A stretch of DNA of 64,000 bases from Parasulfitobacter algicola (GCF_013315265.1 NZ_JABUFE010000004.1:186001-250000); one strand, 5' to 3'; shown: positions 28,780 through 38,578, numbered from the stretch's first letter. Notes: a model not told the origin generated them from the letters alone. Numbers and translations: made by a program.

Positions 28780-29873
28780 ATTTTGAACTGACTGAAGAAC
28801 GCCAAATGCTGCAAGATACGCTGCGCCGATTTCTGCGTACTTGTTATACAACAGAATTTCGCAACGGGGTGATTGCATCGGATCAGGGGTACAGCCCCAA
28901 GATATGGACTGATCTTGCCGAACTTGGCGTTATCGGCGCTTTGTTTAACGAAGATCAGGGCGGGTTCGGCGGTACAGGTTTTGATATCGCCACCGTGTTC
29001 GAAGAACTGGGTCGTGCTGGTGTGGTTGAACCTTTTCTTGAAACTGGTCTTTTGGCCGGACGGCTGCTGAACCAGCAAGACATGATTGACCAGATTATCG
29101 CTGGCCAGTTGCAGCTGGCATTTGCACACGCCGAACCCAACAGCCGCTATGATCTGAACGATGTATCGACGCTAGCGACCATGTTAGCTAATAAAATTGT
29201 GCTGAACGGGCGCAAAGCTGTGGTTGCAAATGCCGAAGCGGCTGATTATCTAATCATTTCTGCGCGCGAAAGCGGTGATGATATATCGTTTTTTCTTGTC
29301 CCTCGCGATACTAAGGGAATGAAATTACAAGGCTATCCCATGACAGATGGCGGTCGCGCAGCCGAAGTTATTCTAGACGATGTCACAATTGATGTCACAT
29401 CACGTATCGGCATTCCTGGACAGGCGTTAAACCAAATCGAAACTACAATAGCCGCCGCAACAGTTGCGCTATGCGCCGAGGCTTTGGGTTTGATGGAAAC
29501 CGCAATTCAGCTGACCATTGATTACCTTGGCACACGAAAGCAATTCGGCAAACCCATCGGCAGCTTTCAAGCGCTTCAGCATCGCATGGCAGATATGCTG
29601 ATCGAACTGGAACAGGTGCGTTCCATCGTTATTTTAGCTGCTGGCCATCTGGAAACTGCGCCAAATATCCGTGATCGCTATGTCAGTGCGGCCAAAAATC
29701 TGATCGGTCGCGTGGGGCGTCTGGTGGCTGAGGAAAGCATTCAAATGCATGGTGGCATCGCAATGACAGAAGAATACGAACTGGCCCATATCGCCAAGCG
29801 GATCATTATGATTGATCATAAATTAGGGGATACGGATTACCATCTGGAGCGTTTCATTGCCCTCAGTGCCTGA
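28776..29873 (+). CDS. Acyl-CoA dehydrogenase (small, PimD-like)
   Basis: A 365-residue acyl-CoA dehydrogenase family member, more divergent than its neighbour: the N-terminal helical domain is recognisable (LGVIGALFNEDQGGFG), the beta domain is degenerate, and the C-terminal domain has TRKQFGKPIGSFQALQHRMADM and HGGIAMTEEYELAH. It probably forms a heteromer with the upstream dehydrogenase, as PimC/PimD do. Translationally coupled at both ends: ATGA upstream and a 17-base overlap with the thioesterase downstream. Confidence 0.88.
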   Translation: MNFELTEERQMLQDTLRRFLRTCYTTEFRNGVIASDQGYSPKIWTDLAELGVIGALFNEDQGGFGGTGFDIATVFEELGRAGVVEPFLETGLLAGRLLNQQDMIDQIIAGQLQLAFAHAEPNSRYDLNDVSTLATMLANKIVLNGRKAVVANAEAADYLIISARESGDDISFFLVPRDTKGMKLQGYPMTDGGRAAEVILDDVTIDVTSRIGIPGQALNQIETTIAAATVALCAEALGLMETAIQLTIDYLGTRKQFGKPIGSFQALQHRMADMLIELEQVRSIVILAAGHLETAPNIRDRYVSAAKNLIGRVGRLVAEESIQMHGGIAMTEEYELAHIAKRIIMIDHKLGDTDYHLERFIALSA

Positions 29874-30288
29874 TCCCAACCTGATCCGAAATGAAACTGG
29901 CCCCCAACGCACCATTGGTTATGTTCTGGATGTTGGGCAAACAGACAAACGCGCGCGATGTTGGCTGGATCTGACCCCGGATCATATGAACCGACATGGC
30001 GTTTTGCATGGCGGCATCGCGGCCACGCTGCTGGACAGCGCAAGTGGGGCTACGGGCAGTTTAACAGTTGATCCGGCAGGGCGCGCACCTTTTCTGACCA
30101 TCTCACTTAATACGCAATTCGTGGCACCTGTCAGTGCAGGGCGTGTGACAGCAACCGGAACAATCACTGGGGGCGGGCGCAGTATTCTTTTCATCAGCGC
30201 CCAGCTTATGGATGATCAGGATCGTCTGATCGCCAGCTCAACCGGCGTGTTCAAACGCGTACCGCTTCAACCCAAGGAAGGCCGCTGA
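29857..30288 (+). CDS. PaaI-type hotdog-fold thioesterase
   Basis: A 143-residue hotdog-fold protein with NRHGVLHGGIAATLLDSASG at about residues 46-65, the PaaI/YbgC-like acyl-CoA thioesterase signature. It would hydrolyse stalled or dead-end CoA esters and recycle CoA. The start is read as TTG 29857 because GGAG lies 7 bases upstream; a GTG at 29866 would be too far from it. It overlaps the dehydrogenase before it and the ligase after it (TGATG). Confidence 0.82.
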   Translation: MPSVPDPNLIRNETGPQRTIGYVLDVGQTDKRARCWLDLTPDHMNRHGVLHGGIAATLLDSASGATGSLTVDPAGRAPFLTISLNTQFVAPVSAGRVTATGTITGGGRSILFISAQLMDDQDRLIASSTGVFKRVPLQPKEGR

Positions 30289-31781
30289 TGCAGATGATCT
30301 GCGATTATCTAGACGACACTGTTCTGCGCTGGCCCGACACCTTGGCCATTCTTGATAGTGACGGGCGCCGCTGGACCTATTCCGATCTGCAAACAGCCGT
30401 TACAATGGCTGCAAAGCTGCTGACGGAGAATGGTGTCACTCGTGGTGACCGGGTTTTAATCGTCGCAGAAAACTGCGCTGAAACCGTTGCTTTTCTTTTT
30501 GCCTCTATCCGGGCCGGTGCCTGGGCCGTGCCCGTGAATGCGCGCCAGACCCCAAGCGAAATCGCCCGTATCCTTGACCACGCCACGCCACGGGCCGTTG
30601 TTCTGACAGTATCGATATCATCCGATGCCGCAAAGCACGCCGAAAACCTTCAGGCAGAACCGCAAGAAGGCGCCTTTGGCAAAATAGCAATCGCAACGCC
30701 ATATTCAAGTGCGCCAGACCCCGACCATGATGTGGCTGTCATGCTTTACACAACCGGTACAACCGGTCAGCCAAAAGGCGTGATGTTGACCCATGGAAAT
30801 CTGCGCTTTGGCGGTCACGCTTCGGCCACGATCCGGGGAATTACCAAGGGCGATGTGGTGTATGGCGTTTTGCCGATGACCCATGTGTTCGGTCTGGCGT
30901 CAATGGTAATGGCATCTGTTTATGCCGGGGCCACGATCCAGCTTGACCCACGGTTTTCGGCCGAAAAGCTGTATAAAGCCCTGCGGAGCGGCGTAACTAT
31001 TTTACCCGCTGTACCGCAGATGCATGCGCTTTTGATGCAGTACACACAGGAAAATAACCTTGGTGCACTGGTCGGATCAGGCCTGCGCTATGTGTCATCA
31101 GGTGCTGCACCACTTGATCCAATTTGGAAGAAAAAAGCCGAAGCGTTTTATGGTATCGCTTTGCAAAACGGCTATGGCATGACCGAAACGACTGCCGGGG
31201 TGGCAACGACGTGCAATGCCATGGGCAGCCCCGACACATCGGTCGGGCAACCGCTTGCCGGTGTTGATGTTCGGATCGATCAGACAATAGAAGGCGGCGG
31301 GGATGGATTGGGCGAAGTCTTGACCCGTGGCCCCCATATCATGCGCGGATATTACAAAAACCCAGATGAAACAGCGCGTGTACTGGACGCCCATGGCTGG
31401 CTGCGCACGGGCGATTTGGGTAAACTTGATGATCAGGGCCGCCTACATATCCTTGGCCGATCAAAAGAGCTGATCATTCGCGGCGGTTTTAATGTCTATC
31501 CACCCGAAGTCGAAGCGGCACTGAACGATCATCCCGGTGTTGTGCAATCCGCAGTGATTGGTCGAACCTTAGCGGACGGCGACGAACAGGTGCTGGCCTT
31601 TGTGCAGTGCAATGTTGCGGATGCACTTATAGCAGAAACGCTGAAAGCTTTTGTTGCAGGAAAGCTGGCCCCCTATAAACGGCCCAGTCAGATCATAATT
31701 GCCAAGTCCCTACCTGCAGCGCCGACTGGAAAAATATTGAAACACAAGCTTCTGGAACATTTCGCAAAAGACCTGTGCTGA
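30288..31781 (+). CDS. AMP-dependent acyl-CoA ligase
   Basis: A 497-residue class I adenylate-forming ligase with YTTGTTGQPKG at about residues 154-164, NGYGMTETTAG, LRTGDLGKLD and the C-terminal hinge GRSKELIIRGGFNVYPPEVE. It activates the imported acid with ATP and CoA at the entry of the beta-oxidation pathway in this operon. It is shorter than the 656-residue ligase at 403-2373 and of the medium-chain/aryl type; in the pim comparison it stands for PimA. It is the last gene of the ten-gene run. Confidence 0.92.
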   Translation: MQMICDYLDDTVLRWPDTLAILDSDGRRWTYSDLQTAVTMAAKLLTENGVTRGDRVLIVAENCAETVAFLFASIRAGAWAVPVNARQTPSEIARILDHATPRAVVLTVSISSDAAKHAENLQAEPQEGAFGKIAIATPYSSAPDPDHDVAVMLYTTGTTGQPKGVMLTHGNLRFGGHASATIRGITKGDVVYGVLPMTHVFGLASMVMASVYAGATIQLDPRFSAEKLYKALRSGVTILPAVPQMHALLMQYTQENNLGALVGSGLRYVSSGAAPLDPIWKKKAEAFYGIALQNGYGMTETTAGVATTCNAMGSPDTSVGQPLAGVDVRIDQTIEGGGDGLGEVLTRGPHIMRGYYKNPDETARVLDAHGWLRTGDLGKLDDQGRLHILGRSKELIIRGGFNVYPPEVEAALNDHPGVVQSAVIGRTLADGDEQVLAFVQCNVADALIAETLKAFVAGKLAPYKRPSQIIIAKSLPAAPTGKILKHKLLEHFAKDLC

Positions 31782-31865
31782 TCACAGATAATCTGCATCA
31801 CAATATTCAAACGGATTGCAAAGTGTTGTGGCAGACTCAGACAATGGCATGCTATAGCTTGTGCC

Positions 31866-33683
31866 ATGCCGAACGCTGACCCCAAAATAAGCCCCAAACC
31901 AGTCATACGACAGCTGGATGAGACGGCGATCAACCGGATTGCTGCGGGCGAAGTTGTTGAACGGCCCGCATCCGCCGTCAAAGAGCTGATCGAGAACGCA
32001 ATTGATGCCGGTGCCCGTCGAATAGACGTGGCAATTGCGGACGGCGGCAAAACCCTGATCCGCGTTACAGATGATGGCTGCGGTATTGCGCCAGATGAAT
32101 TACCGCTTGCCTTATCGCGTCATGCGACATCGAAAATTGACGGATCAGATTTGCTGAACATCAACACCTTTGGCTTTCGGGGCGAAGCTTTGCCATCCCT
32201 TGGCGCTGTCGGGCGGTTAACAATCACATCGCGCATGCACAAGTTCGATGCCGCCCAAATTACAGTCGCGGGCGGCAAGATGGATCCCATTCGCCCCGCC
32301 GCTCTGACCAGTGGCACTGTCGTTGAATTGCGCAATTTGTTCTATGCGACCCCTGCCCGCCTGAAGTTCATGCGATCAGACCGCGCTGAAACCCAAGCCA
32401 TCAGCGATGTGGTCAAGCGCCTCGCCATGGCCGAACCCTTTATCAGCGTCACTCTGCGCGACGTGACCAGCGGTGGCGAAGGCCGCGTGACTTTTCGCGC
32501 CGATGCTGAAACCGGCGATCTGTTCGATGCCCTTTACGGACGTCTGGCCCGTGTCTTGGGCGCTGAATTTGCAGAAAATTCCCTGCGCATTGATACTGAA
32601 CGCGAAGCTATACACCTGACAGGATATGCAGCCCTGCCTACCTATTCCCGCGGCGCGGCTGTCGCGCAGTTTTTCTTTGTGAACGGTCGCCCTGTACGCG
32701 ACAAGCAATTGCATGGCGCGTTGCGCGCGGCCTATTCCGATTTTCTAAGCCGTGATCGCCACCCGGCGGTATGTCTGTTTATTGACTGCGATCCACAGCA
32801 TGTCGATGTTAATGTTCACCCCGCAAAAGCCGAGGTCCGATTTCGCGAACCTGGTGTTGTGCGCGGCCTGATCGTGTCAGGTCTGCGCCATGCCTTGGCA
32901 GATGCAGGACATCGTGCATCGACCACTGTGGCAGATGCAACTTTGGGCGCGATGCGCGCTGCACCAACTGGCGCACGGGTCTATCAGATGGACCGTCCGT
33001 CTGCTCAGGCCATTCAAACGGCTTATGATGCGCAAGCGCCGGGCTTTCAGGAAACCGCAGCTGTTTTCGCCCGCATGGAAGAACCTGCAGAAGAAAACTC
33101 TAACTCTCCACTTGGTGCTGCCCGCGCGCAAGTGCATGAAAATTACGTCATCGCGCAGACTGCAGATGGCATCGTTATTGTGGATGCCCATGCCGCCCAT
33201 GAACGTCTGGTCTATGAAAAGCTGAAACGCCAGATGTCTGAAAATGGTGTCGCAGCGCAGGCGCTTTTGATCCCCGAAATCGTTGAACTGTCGGATGGCG
33301 ATTGCGCCCGTATTCTGGCACATACTGCCGATCTGCAACGCTTTGGCCTTGGCATTGAACCTTTTGGCGGTGGCGCCATAGCGATACGCGAAACCCCGGC
33401 CATATTGGGTCAAGTCAACGCAACTGCAATGATCCGCGATATTCTGGATGAACTTGATGATTTGGGCGAAACCCAGTCTTTACAGGACCGGATCGAGGCG
33501 ATCTTGAGCCGTGTCGCCTGTCATGGTTCAGTGCGCACGGGCCGTCGTTTGCGTGGTGACGAAATGAATGCGCTGTTGCGCGAAATGGAGGCGACACCGC
33601 ATTCCGGCCAATGCAACCATGGGCGACCGACCTATGTCGAACTGAAACTCAGCGATATTGAACGGCTGTTTGGGCGCACATGA
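31866..33683 (+). CDS. mutL: DNA mismatch repair protein MutL
   Basis: A 605-residue MutL. The N-terminal GHKL ATPase has ELIENAIDAGA, TDDGCGI and NTFGFRGEAL; the C-terminal domain has D440-A-H-A-A-H-E446-RLVY-E451, matching the endonuclease motif DQHA(X)2E(X)4E except Q to A, plus ACHGSVRTG and CNHGRPT. So the strand-nicking MutL type is likely, in keeping with the absence of MutH from alphaproteobacteria. It couples MutS mismatch recognition to excision. The 3' end overlaps rmuC (ATGATGA). Confidence 0.95.
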   Translation: MPNADPKISPKPVIRQLDETAINRIAAGEVVERPASAVKELIENAIDAGARRIDVAIADGGKTLIRVTDDGCGIAPDELPLALSRHATSKIDGSDLLNINTFGFRGEALPSLGAVGRLTITSRMHKFDAAQITVAGGKMDPIRPAALTSGTVVELRNLFYATPARLKFMRSDRAETQAISDVVKRLAMAEPFISVTLRDVTSGGEGRVTFRADAETGDLFDALYGRLARVLGAEFAENSLRIDTEREAIHLTGYAALPTYSRGAAVAQFFFVNGRPVRDKQLHGALRAAYSDFLSRDRHPAVCLFIDCDPQHVDVNVHPAKAEVRFREPGVVRGLIVSGLRHALADAGHRASTTVADATLGAMRAAPTGARVYQMDRPSAQAIQTAYDAQAPGFQETAAVFARMEEPAEENSNSPLGAARAQVHENYVIAQTADGIVIVDAHAAHERLVYEKLKRQMSENGVAAQALLIPEIVELSDGDCARILAHTADLQRFGLGIEPFGGGAIAIRETPAILGQVNATAMIRDILDELDDLGETQSLQDRIEAILSRVACHGSVRTGRRLRGDEMNALLREMEATPHSGQCNHGRPTYVELKLSDIERLFGRT

Positions 33684-34858
33684 TGACAATCCAGTTTGGC
33701 GATATCGAATATGCGTTTCAAAATTCCCTGTTGATCGCGGGCGGGATTATTGTCTTCGTGGTTTTGCTTTTTCTGATCCTTTTGATTATGGCTGTGCGCG
33801 CCGCCGGACGATCTGCCCGCATGGCTGAACCCCTTGCAATGCATATGCAGGGACTTGGCCAACGCGTTCAGATGCTAAGCGATGGGCAACAGCAATTGGC
33901 CGGTGGTCTTACCCATGTCAGCGAAGCGCAAGCAGCCAGTCAGGCGAATATGCTGCAGCTGATGGAACAACGGCTTGGGGCGGTTACACAACAGTTAAAC
34001 GAAAATCTTCAAGGATCATCCAGGCGCACGGCGCAATCGCTTGGGGATTTGCAGCAACGGCTACAGACAATCGATAAGGCCCAAGACAACATCACCAAAC
34101 TATCGGGCGATGTGCTTAGCCTGCAAGATATCTTGTCAAACAAACAGACCCGCGGTGCCTTCGGGGAAATTCAATTGAATGATATCGTCAGCAAGGCCCT
34201 GCCATCCGACAGTTATACGTTGCAGGCCACGCTTTCCAACGGCAAACGCGCGGATTGCCTGATCCATCTGCCTAATCCGCCCGGACCGATTGTTGTCGAT
34301 TCAAAATTCCCGCTGGAAGCCTATGAAGCGCTGCGTAATGCCAACACCGACTGGGAACTGAACGAAGCGGCCAAGGCTTTCAGAATGGCTGTCAAAACAC
34401 ACATCAAATCAATTTCAGACAAATACATTATCGAAGGCGAAACGGCTGATGGCGCATTGATGTTCCTGCCGTCCGAGGCCGTCTATGCCGAGTTGCATGC
34501 CAACTTTCCTGCCATTGTGCGCGACAGTTTCGAAGCGCGCGTCTGGATCGTTTCGCCGACTACATGCATGGCCACGTTGAACACGATGCGCGCGATCCTG
34601 AAAGACGCCCGTATGCAAGAACATGCAGGTGCTATTCGCAAAGAACTAGGCCTGCTTTATGCAGATGTGGATCGTCTGGGCACCCGTGTCGAAAATCTGG
34701 ATCGCCACTTTGGACAAGCCGCAAAAGATATCTCGGACATCAAGATTTCAGCTGACAAAGCCGGAAAACGTGCGCGCCGTTTGGACAATTTTGATTTTGA
34801 GGAACTTCAGCCCGACCCTGCTCCGAACGTTGTAAAACTTGAGACGAAAAACGAATGA
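33680..34858 (+). CDS. rmuC: DNA recombination protein RmuC
   Basis: A 392-residue RmuC-family protein. A single membrane span (about residues 14-37) is followed by a coiled-coil region to about 140 and the conserved RmuC domain (GAFGEIQL, VVDSKFPLEAYEAL, FLPSEAVYAELH, VWIVSPTTCMATLNTMR). In E. coli RmuC limits recombination between short inverted repeats; the domain is related to nucleases. It overlaps mutL, suggesting a joint DNA-maintenance operon. Either of two adjacent ATGs (33680, 33683) could be the start. Confidence 0.92.
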   Translation: MMTIQFGDIEYAFQNSLLIAGGIIVFVVLLFLILLIMAVRAAGRSARMAEPLAMHMQGLGQRVQMLSDGQQQLAGGLTHVSEAQAASQANMLQLMEQRLGAVTQQLNENLQGSSRRTAQSLGDLQQRLQTIDKAQDNITKLSGDVLSLQDILSNKQTRGAFGEIQLNDIVSKALPSDSYTLQATLSNGKRADCLIHLPNPPGPIVVDSKFPLEAYEALRNANTDWELNEAAKAFRMAVKTHIKSISDKYIIEGETADGALMFLPSEAVYAELHANFPAIVRDSFEARVWIVSPTTCMATLNTMRAILKDARMQEHAGAIRKELGLLYADVDRLGTRVENLDRHFGQAAKDISDIKISADKAGKRARRLDNFDFEELQPDPAPNVVKLETKNE

Positions 34859-35021
34859 CCGTTCTTACTGACAAAAATACTTAGATCCCAAGCATTTACA
34901 GTTGTGAAACGTCGTAAATTTATGATCCGATGCCGCGGATTCTCTGAATCCTGTCAACAGGCCGCGTGACGCAATACTGATCCAAACGTCAAACATTTCT
35001 GATCTGATCCATTCTTTTGCA

Positions 35022-35342
35022 TCAAGGCTCAAGGGCTTGCTTTAGAAAACGCCTCGTGCCTTTCGCATCAACGTCATCTACACTCATAAACTTTAGATGG
35101 CGGCGGCTCTTACCTTTTCCTTCAAGAAATTTGTCTGGATCATCGAACAACGAACCCTCTGAAAACTCCAATGAAACATGATCTTTGTATGAAAAAATCC
35201 CACCCACAAATTTACTATCGTCATTTGGATCAAGCGCTATTACTTCCCCGCCATACTTGGGAACATAGCGAACATCTGGCTCAATTTGGTCGATGATTTC
35301 CTTTATAGCATTTGTGATGTCTTCTGATTCAGTGTTGTCCAT
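35022..35342 (-). CDS. DUF1801 domain protein
   Basis: A 106-residue protein of the DUF1801 (YdhG-like) fold: VRYVPKYGGEVIALDPN, FSYKDHVSLEFSEGSLFDDP, GKSRRHLKFMSVDD. Function of the family is unknown; some relatives are called iron chaperones without firm proof here. The start is taken at ATG 35342, with GGGG 8 bases before it, rather than a GTG three codons upstream. It lies 29 bases after a broken glyoxalase gene on the same strand. Confidence 0.75.
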   Translation of the reverse strand: MDNTESEDITNAIKEIIDQIEPDVRYVPKYGGEVIALDPNDDSKFVGGIFSYKDHVSLEFSEGSLFDDPDKFLEGKGKSRRHLKFMSVDDVDAKGTRRFLKQALEP

Positions 35343-35371
35343 AATTTGCACCCCGATCCCGTTTGATAGCT

Positions 35372-35720
35372 TTAGTTTTCAGACCAAACAGCCATTTCGT
35401 TGCCACCCGGTTCTTTAAAGTGAAAGCGGCGACCGCTGTGGAAATCAAAGATACCGGATGTGATCTCAGCATCTCCAGACTTTACCTTTTCCAACAAGTT
35501 TTCAAGATCGTCTGTTTGCATAACTGGCAACGGCGCGCGAAGATCACCTCTCTCAATACCACCAGCAGTGCCGGCACCCTGAATGTCTTTATAATCATCA
35601 TCGTAATCTATAAATTTCCAACCGAACACATCCACAAAAATGTCTGGTTTTTTCTAATTCAGGCGAAGTCAGTTCTAAGAAATTCAGCTTAGTAGATGCA
35701 TCTTGTGTCACGACGATCAT
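35372..35720 (-). pseudogene. VOC/glyoxalase-family gene broken by a frameshift
   Basis: From ATG 35720 the minus strand encodes a typical VOC N-terminus (LNFLELTSPELEKTRHF). The frame is then lost at a run of five T (plus-strand A 35636-35640). Immediately after, in another frame, the family continues without loss: VDVFGWKFIDY ... GTAGGIERGD ... HFKEPGGNEMAVWSEN. In intact relatives an aromatic pair F-F/Y precedes V-D-V-F-G-W, so a change in the T-run length explains the break. Full-length relatives are about 115-120 residues, which the joined reading would give. A sequencing error in the homopolymer is the alternative. Confidence 0.75.
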
Positions 35721-35924
35721 CCTCATCAATCCCCGCTCACATACGAAAACTAAAGCAATGGGTTATAATGAGTAAGCGCCTGGCTCAATCGTACTGTCAG
35801 CAACGACACTTCGAGATCAATCCGAAAGTCTGGTTTTAGGTGTTTGGGTCAGTCGTTGACGTAAAGATCAAAGTTATTTGACGTTCAATAACAATACCCT
35901 AAACTAAACCAGCGTCACCCTTTC

Positions 35925-37238
35925 TTAATTCGTCGTTTCCAGACCTGCCGGCTGACCAACCACCACAAAATGCAAGTTTTCAGGCTGCAATACCCGCGCG
36001 GCGACGCGTTTGACGTCCTCTAGCGTTACGGCCTCGACCTTGGCATTTCGGGTCGCGATATAATCAACAGGCAGGTCCTGCATCTGCATCCCGACCATGA
36101 TGTTCGCAATCGGTCCATTTCCATCAAATCGCAGCGGATAGGCGCCGGTCAGATAGGTCTTGGCGCGGTCCAATTCATCCTGAGTAACACCTTCGGTCGC
36201 CACTTTGAACCATTCCGCTTGGATCACTTCAATTGCTTCTGCAATCCGATCATTCGCTGAAGCAACCTGACCAAGCACCAGTTCTGCATGATCCCGTGGG
36301 GCCAGATATGAATAAACACCATATGTCAGACCGCGCTTTTCGCGCACTTCTGTCATCAAACGGGCCTCAAACCCGCCGCCGCCAAGAATGACGTTCATTA
36401 CAAAGGCTGCGAAAAAATCATCATCATCGCGCGTGATGCCCTGATGACCAAAGCGTGCAACGGATTGCGGCGTGTCAAACGGCACAACTGTCACACCCCC
36501 GGTTAGGAGATAATCTGCCCGAGGCGGCATGTTTGCGCCAGTCTCAGGTAAATCACCCAAAAGAGTGTCCAGCAATGTGCCCAGCTCTTCGGCCGAAATA
36601 TCACCAACGACCCCCACATAAAGACGATCTTTTGCCATCACACGGTTTTTTGCTTCGATCATGTCATCACGGGTTAGGGACGCAACTGTTGCCAAAGTCC
36701 CGTTGATAGAACTGCCATAGGGATGATCGCCAAAAGCAAGGCGTGCAAATGCATCGCCAACAATTGCTTCAGGGTCTTTTTCATCTGATTGAATGATCGA
36801 TAAAACCTGCGACTGGACCCGGTCAAGAGCACTGTCGTCAAAGCGCGGCTCAATCAAAGCAGTACGCAAAAGCTCGATAGCTTGATCACGATTTTCAGTC
36901 AAAAACTGCGCAGACACAGACATGGCATCGTCGCTCACGTCAAATCCGTAACTGGCCGCCAGACCATCGCGGGCTGCGGCAAATTGACGAGCGTCCATGT
37001 CACCGGCGCCTTCTTCCAAAAGCGCAGTCATCAGGTTCGTCGCACCGCGCTTGCCGTCAGCATCCAGACTGGCGCCGCCTTTAAAACGGATCTCAAGCGC
37101 GGTGAATGGAATAGAGTTTTCCTGCACCAGCCAAGCTTTAATACCACCGGGTGACGTCACTTCCTGAATTTCAACTTCGGCCTTTGCGGCAACAGTGGCC
37201 ATCGCCAATGCGGCAGCCATGAAAAGAGCGCGGATCAT
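35925..37238 (-). CDS. M16 family protein, non-catalytic partner
   Basis: A 437-residue secreted protein with a signal peptide ending near AKA-EVE (residue 20). It has the M16 fold (GGASLDADGKRGATNLMTALLEEG) but lacks the zinc motif HxxEH, where ATNLMTALLEEG stands instead. It keeps the later glycine-rich R/Y segment (REKRGLTYGVYSYL). In bacterial M16 pairs one subunit is catalytic and one structural; the catalytic subunit lies just upstream and overlaps by 4 bases. It is the last gene of the minus-strand block. Confidence 0.88.
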   Translation of the reverse strand: MIRALFMAAALAMATVAAKAEVEIQEVTSPGGIKAWLVQENSIPFTALEIRFKGGASLDADGKRGATNLMTALLEEGAGDMDARQFAAARDGLAASYGFDVSDDAMSVSAQFLTENRDQAIELLRTALIEPRFDDSALDRVQSQVLSIIQSDEKDPEAIVGDAFARLAFGDHPYGSSINGTLATVASLTRDDMIEAKNRVMAKDRLYVGVVGDISAEELGTLLDTLLGDLPETGANMPPRADYLLTGGVTVVPFDTPQSVARFGHQGITRDDDDFFAAFVMNVILGGGGFEARLMTEVREKRGLTYGVYSYLAPRDHAELVLGQVASANDRIAEAIEVIQAEWFKVATEGVTQDELDRAKTYLTGAYPLRFDGNGPIANIMVGMQMQDLPVDYIATRNAKVEAVTLEDVKRVAARVLQPENLHFVVVGQPAGLETTN

Positions 37239-38578
37239 TGAAGCACCTCAGCGTCTTGTTGTGGTTTCATCAGCCAGCCTGTGACGGCCTTGTCTTCATC
37301 GAACACCATTTCTGCAGCGGCAATAATATCTTCTTCGGTGACGGCCTGCAGGATATCTGGCCACGCCTGAATATCCTCAACCGTCAGCCCACTGGTCAGA
37401 CCAGCCCCATATCGCCGAGCAACCGAACCAACGTTATCACGTTCATAAATCTGCTCGGCACGCATCTGCATTTTCAAGCGGTTCAAAGCTTCGGTATCCA
37501 CGCCTTCGGTGATGAAATCCGCAACCGCCTGATCCAGTGCATCTTCGGCCTCTTGCAGGCTGATGCCTTCGTTCGGTACGATTGCCAGTCCAAAGGTCGT
37601 ATCATCCAGGGACACGTCGCTATAGAAAGCGGCGGTGTAAATGGCAGTTTGGCTTTCAAATTGCAGTTTCCGACCAAGAAATGACGTCGCGCCTTCACCA
37701 CCCAGAAGCTCGGCCAACATGACCAAAGCTGCTGCCTGTTCCTGTGCGCCACTGTCACGTTCAGGCGCCAGATAGGTGCGTATCACATAGGGCTGGGCCA
37801 CGCGCGGATCTTCGAACTTAATACGGCGTTCCGCACGCTGCGGCGGTTCTTGCGGGCGGGCCCGTTCGGGCAGATCGACCGTAGGTTCCAACACACCGTA
37901 ATGCTTTTCAGCCAGAACACGCACCTCTTCCGGGGTCACGTCGCCAGCGACAATAAGAATGGCGTTGTTCGGGGCATAATAGGTACGATAAAAATCCATC
38001 GCATCATCCATCGACAATTGTTGCATCTCATGCTTCCAGCCGATGATTGGAATGCTGTAGGGGTGGTTTAAATATTGTGCAGCACGACGTTCTTCGCCAA
38101 ACAGTCCTGCCGGATTATTTTCAGTGCGTTGGTTGCGTTCTTCCAGAATAACATCACGTTCCGTCAGGATATCACTTTCGGTCAACTGAATATCGCGCAT
38201 CCGGTCGGCCTCCATCGTCATCATCAGATCAAGCCGATCTGCTGCAATGCGCTGGAAGTATGCTGTGTAATCCCAACTGGTAAACGCGTTATCGGTCCCA
38301 CCATTTTCGGCAACCACTTTGGACAACTGCCCTGATTCCATATCATCCGTCGCCTTGAACAGCAGATGTTCTAGAAAATGCGCGATGCCGGATGCGCCGG
38401 GCGGTTCGTCAGCGGCACCGGCGCGATACCAGACCATATGGACAACAGCCGGGGCACGATGATCTTCGATCACCACCACATCCATTCCGTTATCAAGGGA
38501 AAACGTGGATACGAAATCCTGGGCCCAAGCGGGCAATGCCATCAATGTAAGACCAAAGACTGCAAGCAATCGACGCAT
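37235..38578 (-). CDS. M16 family zinc metallopeptidase, catalytic subunit
   Basis: A 447-residue periplasmic insulinase-family peptidase. Signal peptide MRRLLAVFGLTLMALPAWAQ, zinc motif HFLEH at His 67-His 71, and ERDVILEERNQR with the distal Glu. It degrades unfolded or short peptides in the family. The start at 38578 has GGAG 7 bases upstream; the reading frame extends upstream but without a signal peptide. It couples by ATGA to a non-catalytic M16 partner. Confidence 0.92.
   Translation of the reverse strand: MRRLLAVFGLTLMALPAWAQDFVSTFSLDNGMDVVVIEDHRAPAVVHMVWYRAGAADEPPGASGIAHFLEHLLFKATDDMESGQLSKVVAENGGTDNAFTSWDYTAYFQRIAADRLDLMMTMEADRMRDIQLTESDILTERDVILEERNQRTENNPAGLFGEERRAAQYLNHPYSIPIIGWKHEMQQLSMDDAMDFYRTYYAPNNAILIVAGDVTPEEVRVLAEKHYGVLEPTVDLPERARPQEPPQRAERRIKFEDPRVAQPYVIRTYLAPERDSGAQEQAAALVMLAELLGGEGATSFLGRKLQFESQTAIYTAAFYSDVSLDDTTFGLAIVPNEGISLQEAEDALDQAVADFITEGVDTEALNRLKMQMRAEQIYERDNVGSVARRYGAGLTSGLTVEDIQAWPDILQAVTEEDIIAAAEMVFDEDKAVTGWLMKPQQDAEVLQ

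Noticed and set aside
34937-34951. GGATTC-TCT-GAATCC hairpin after rmuC as a terminator
   Set aside because: Six-pair stem with no T-run; too weak to call.
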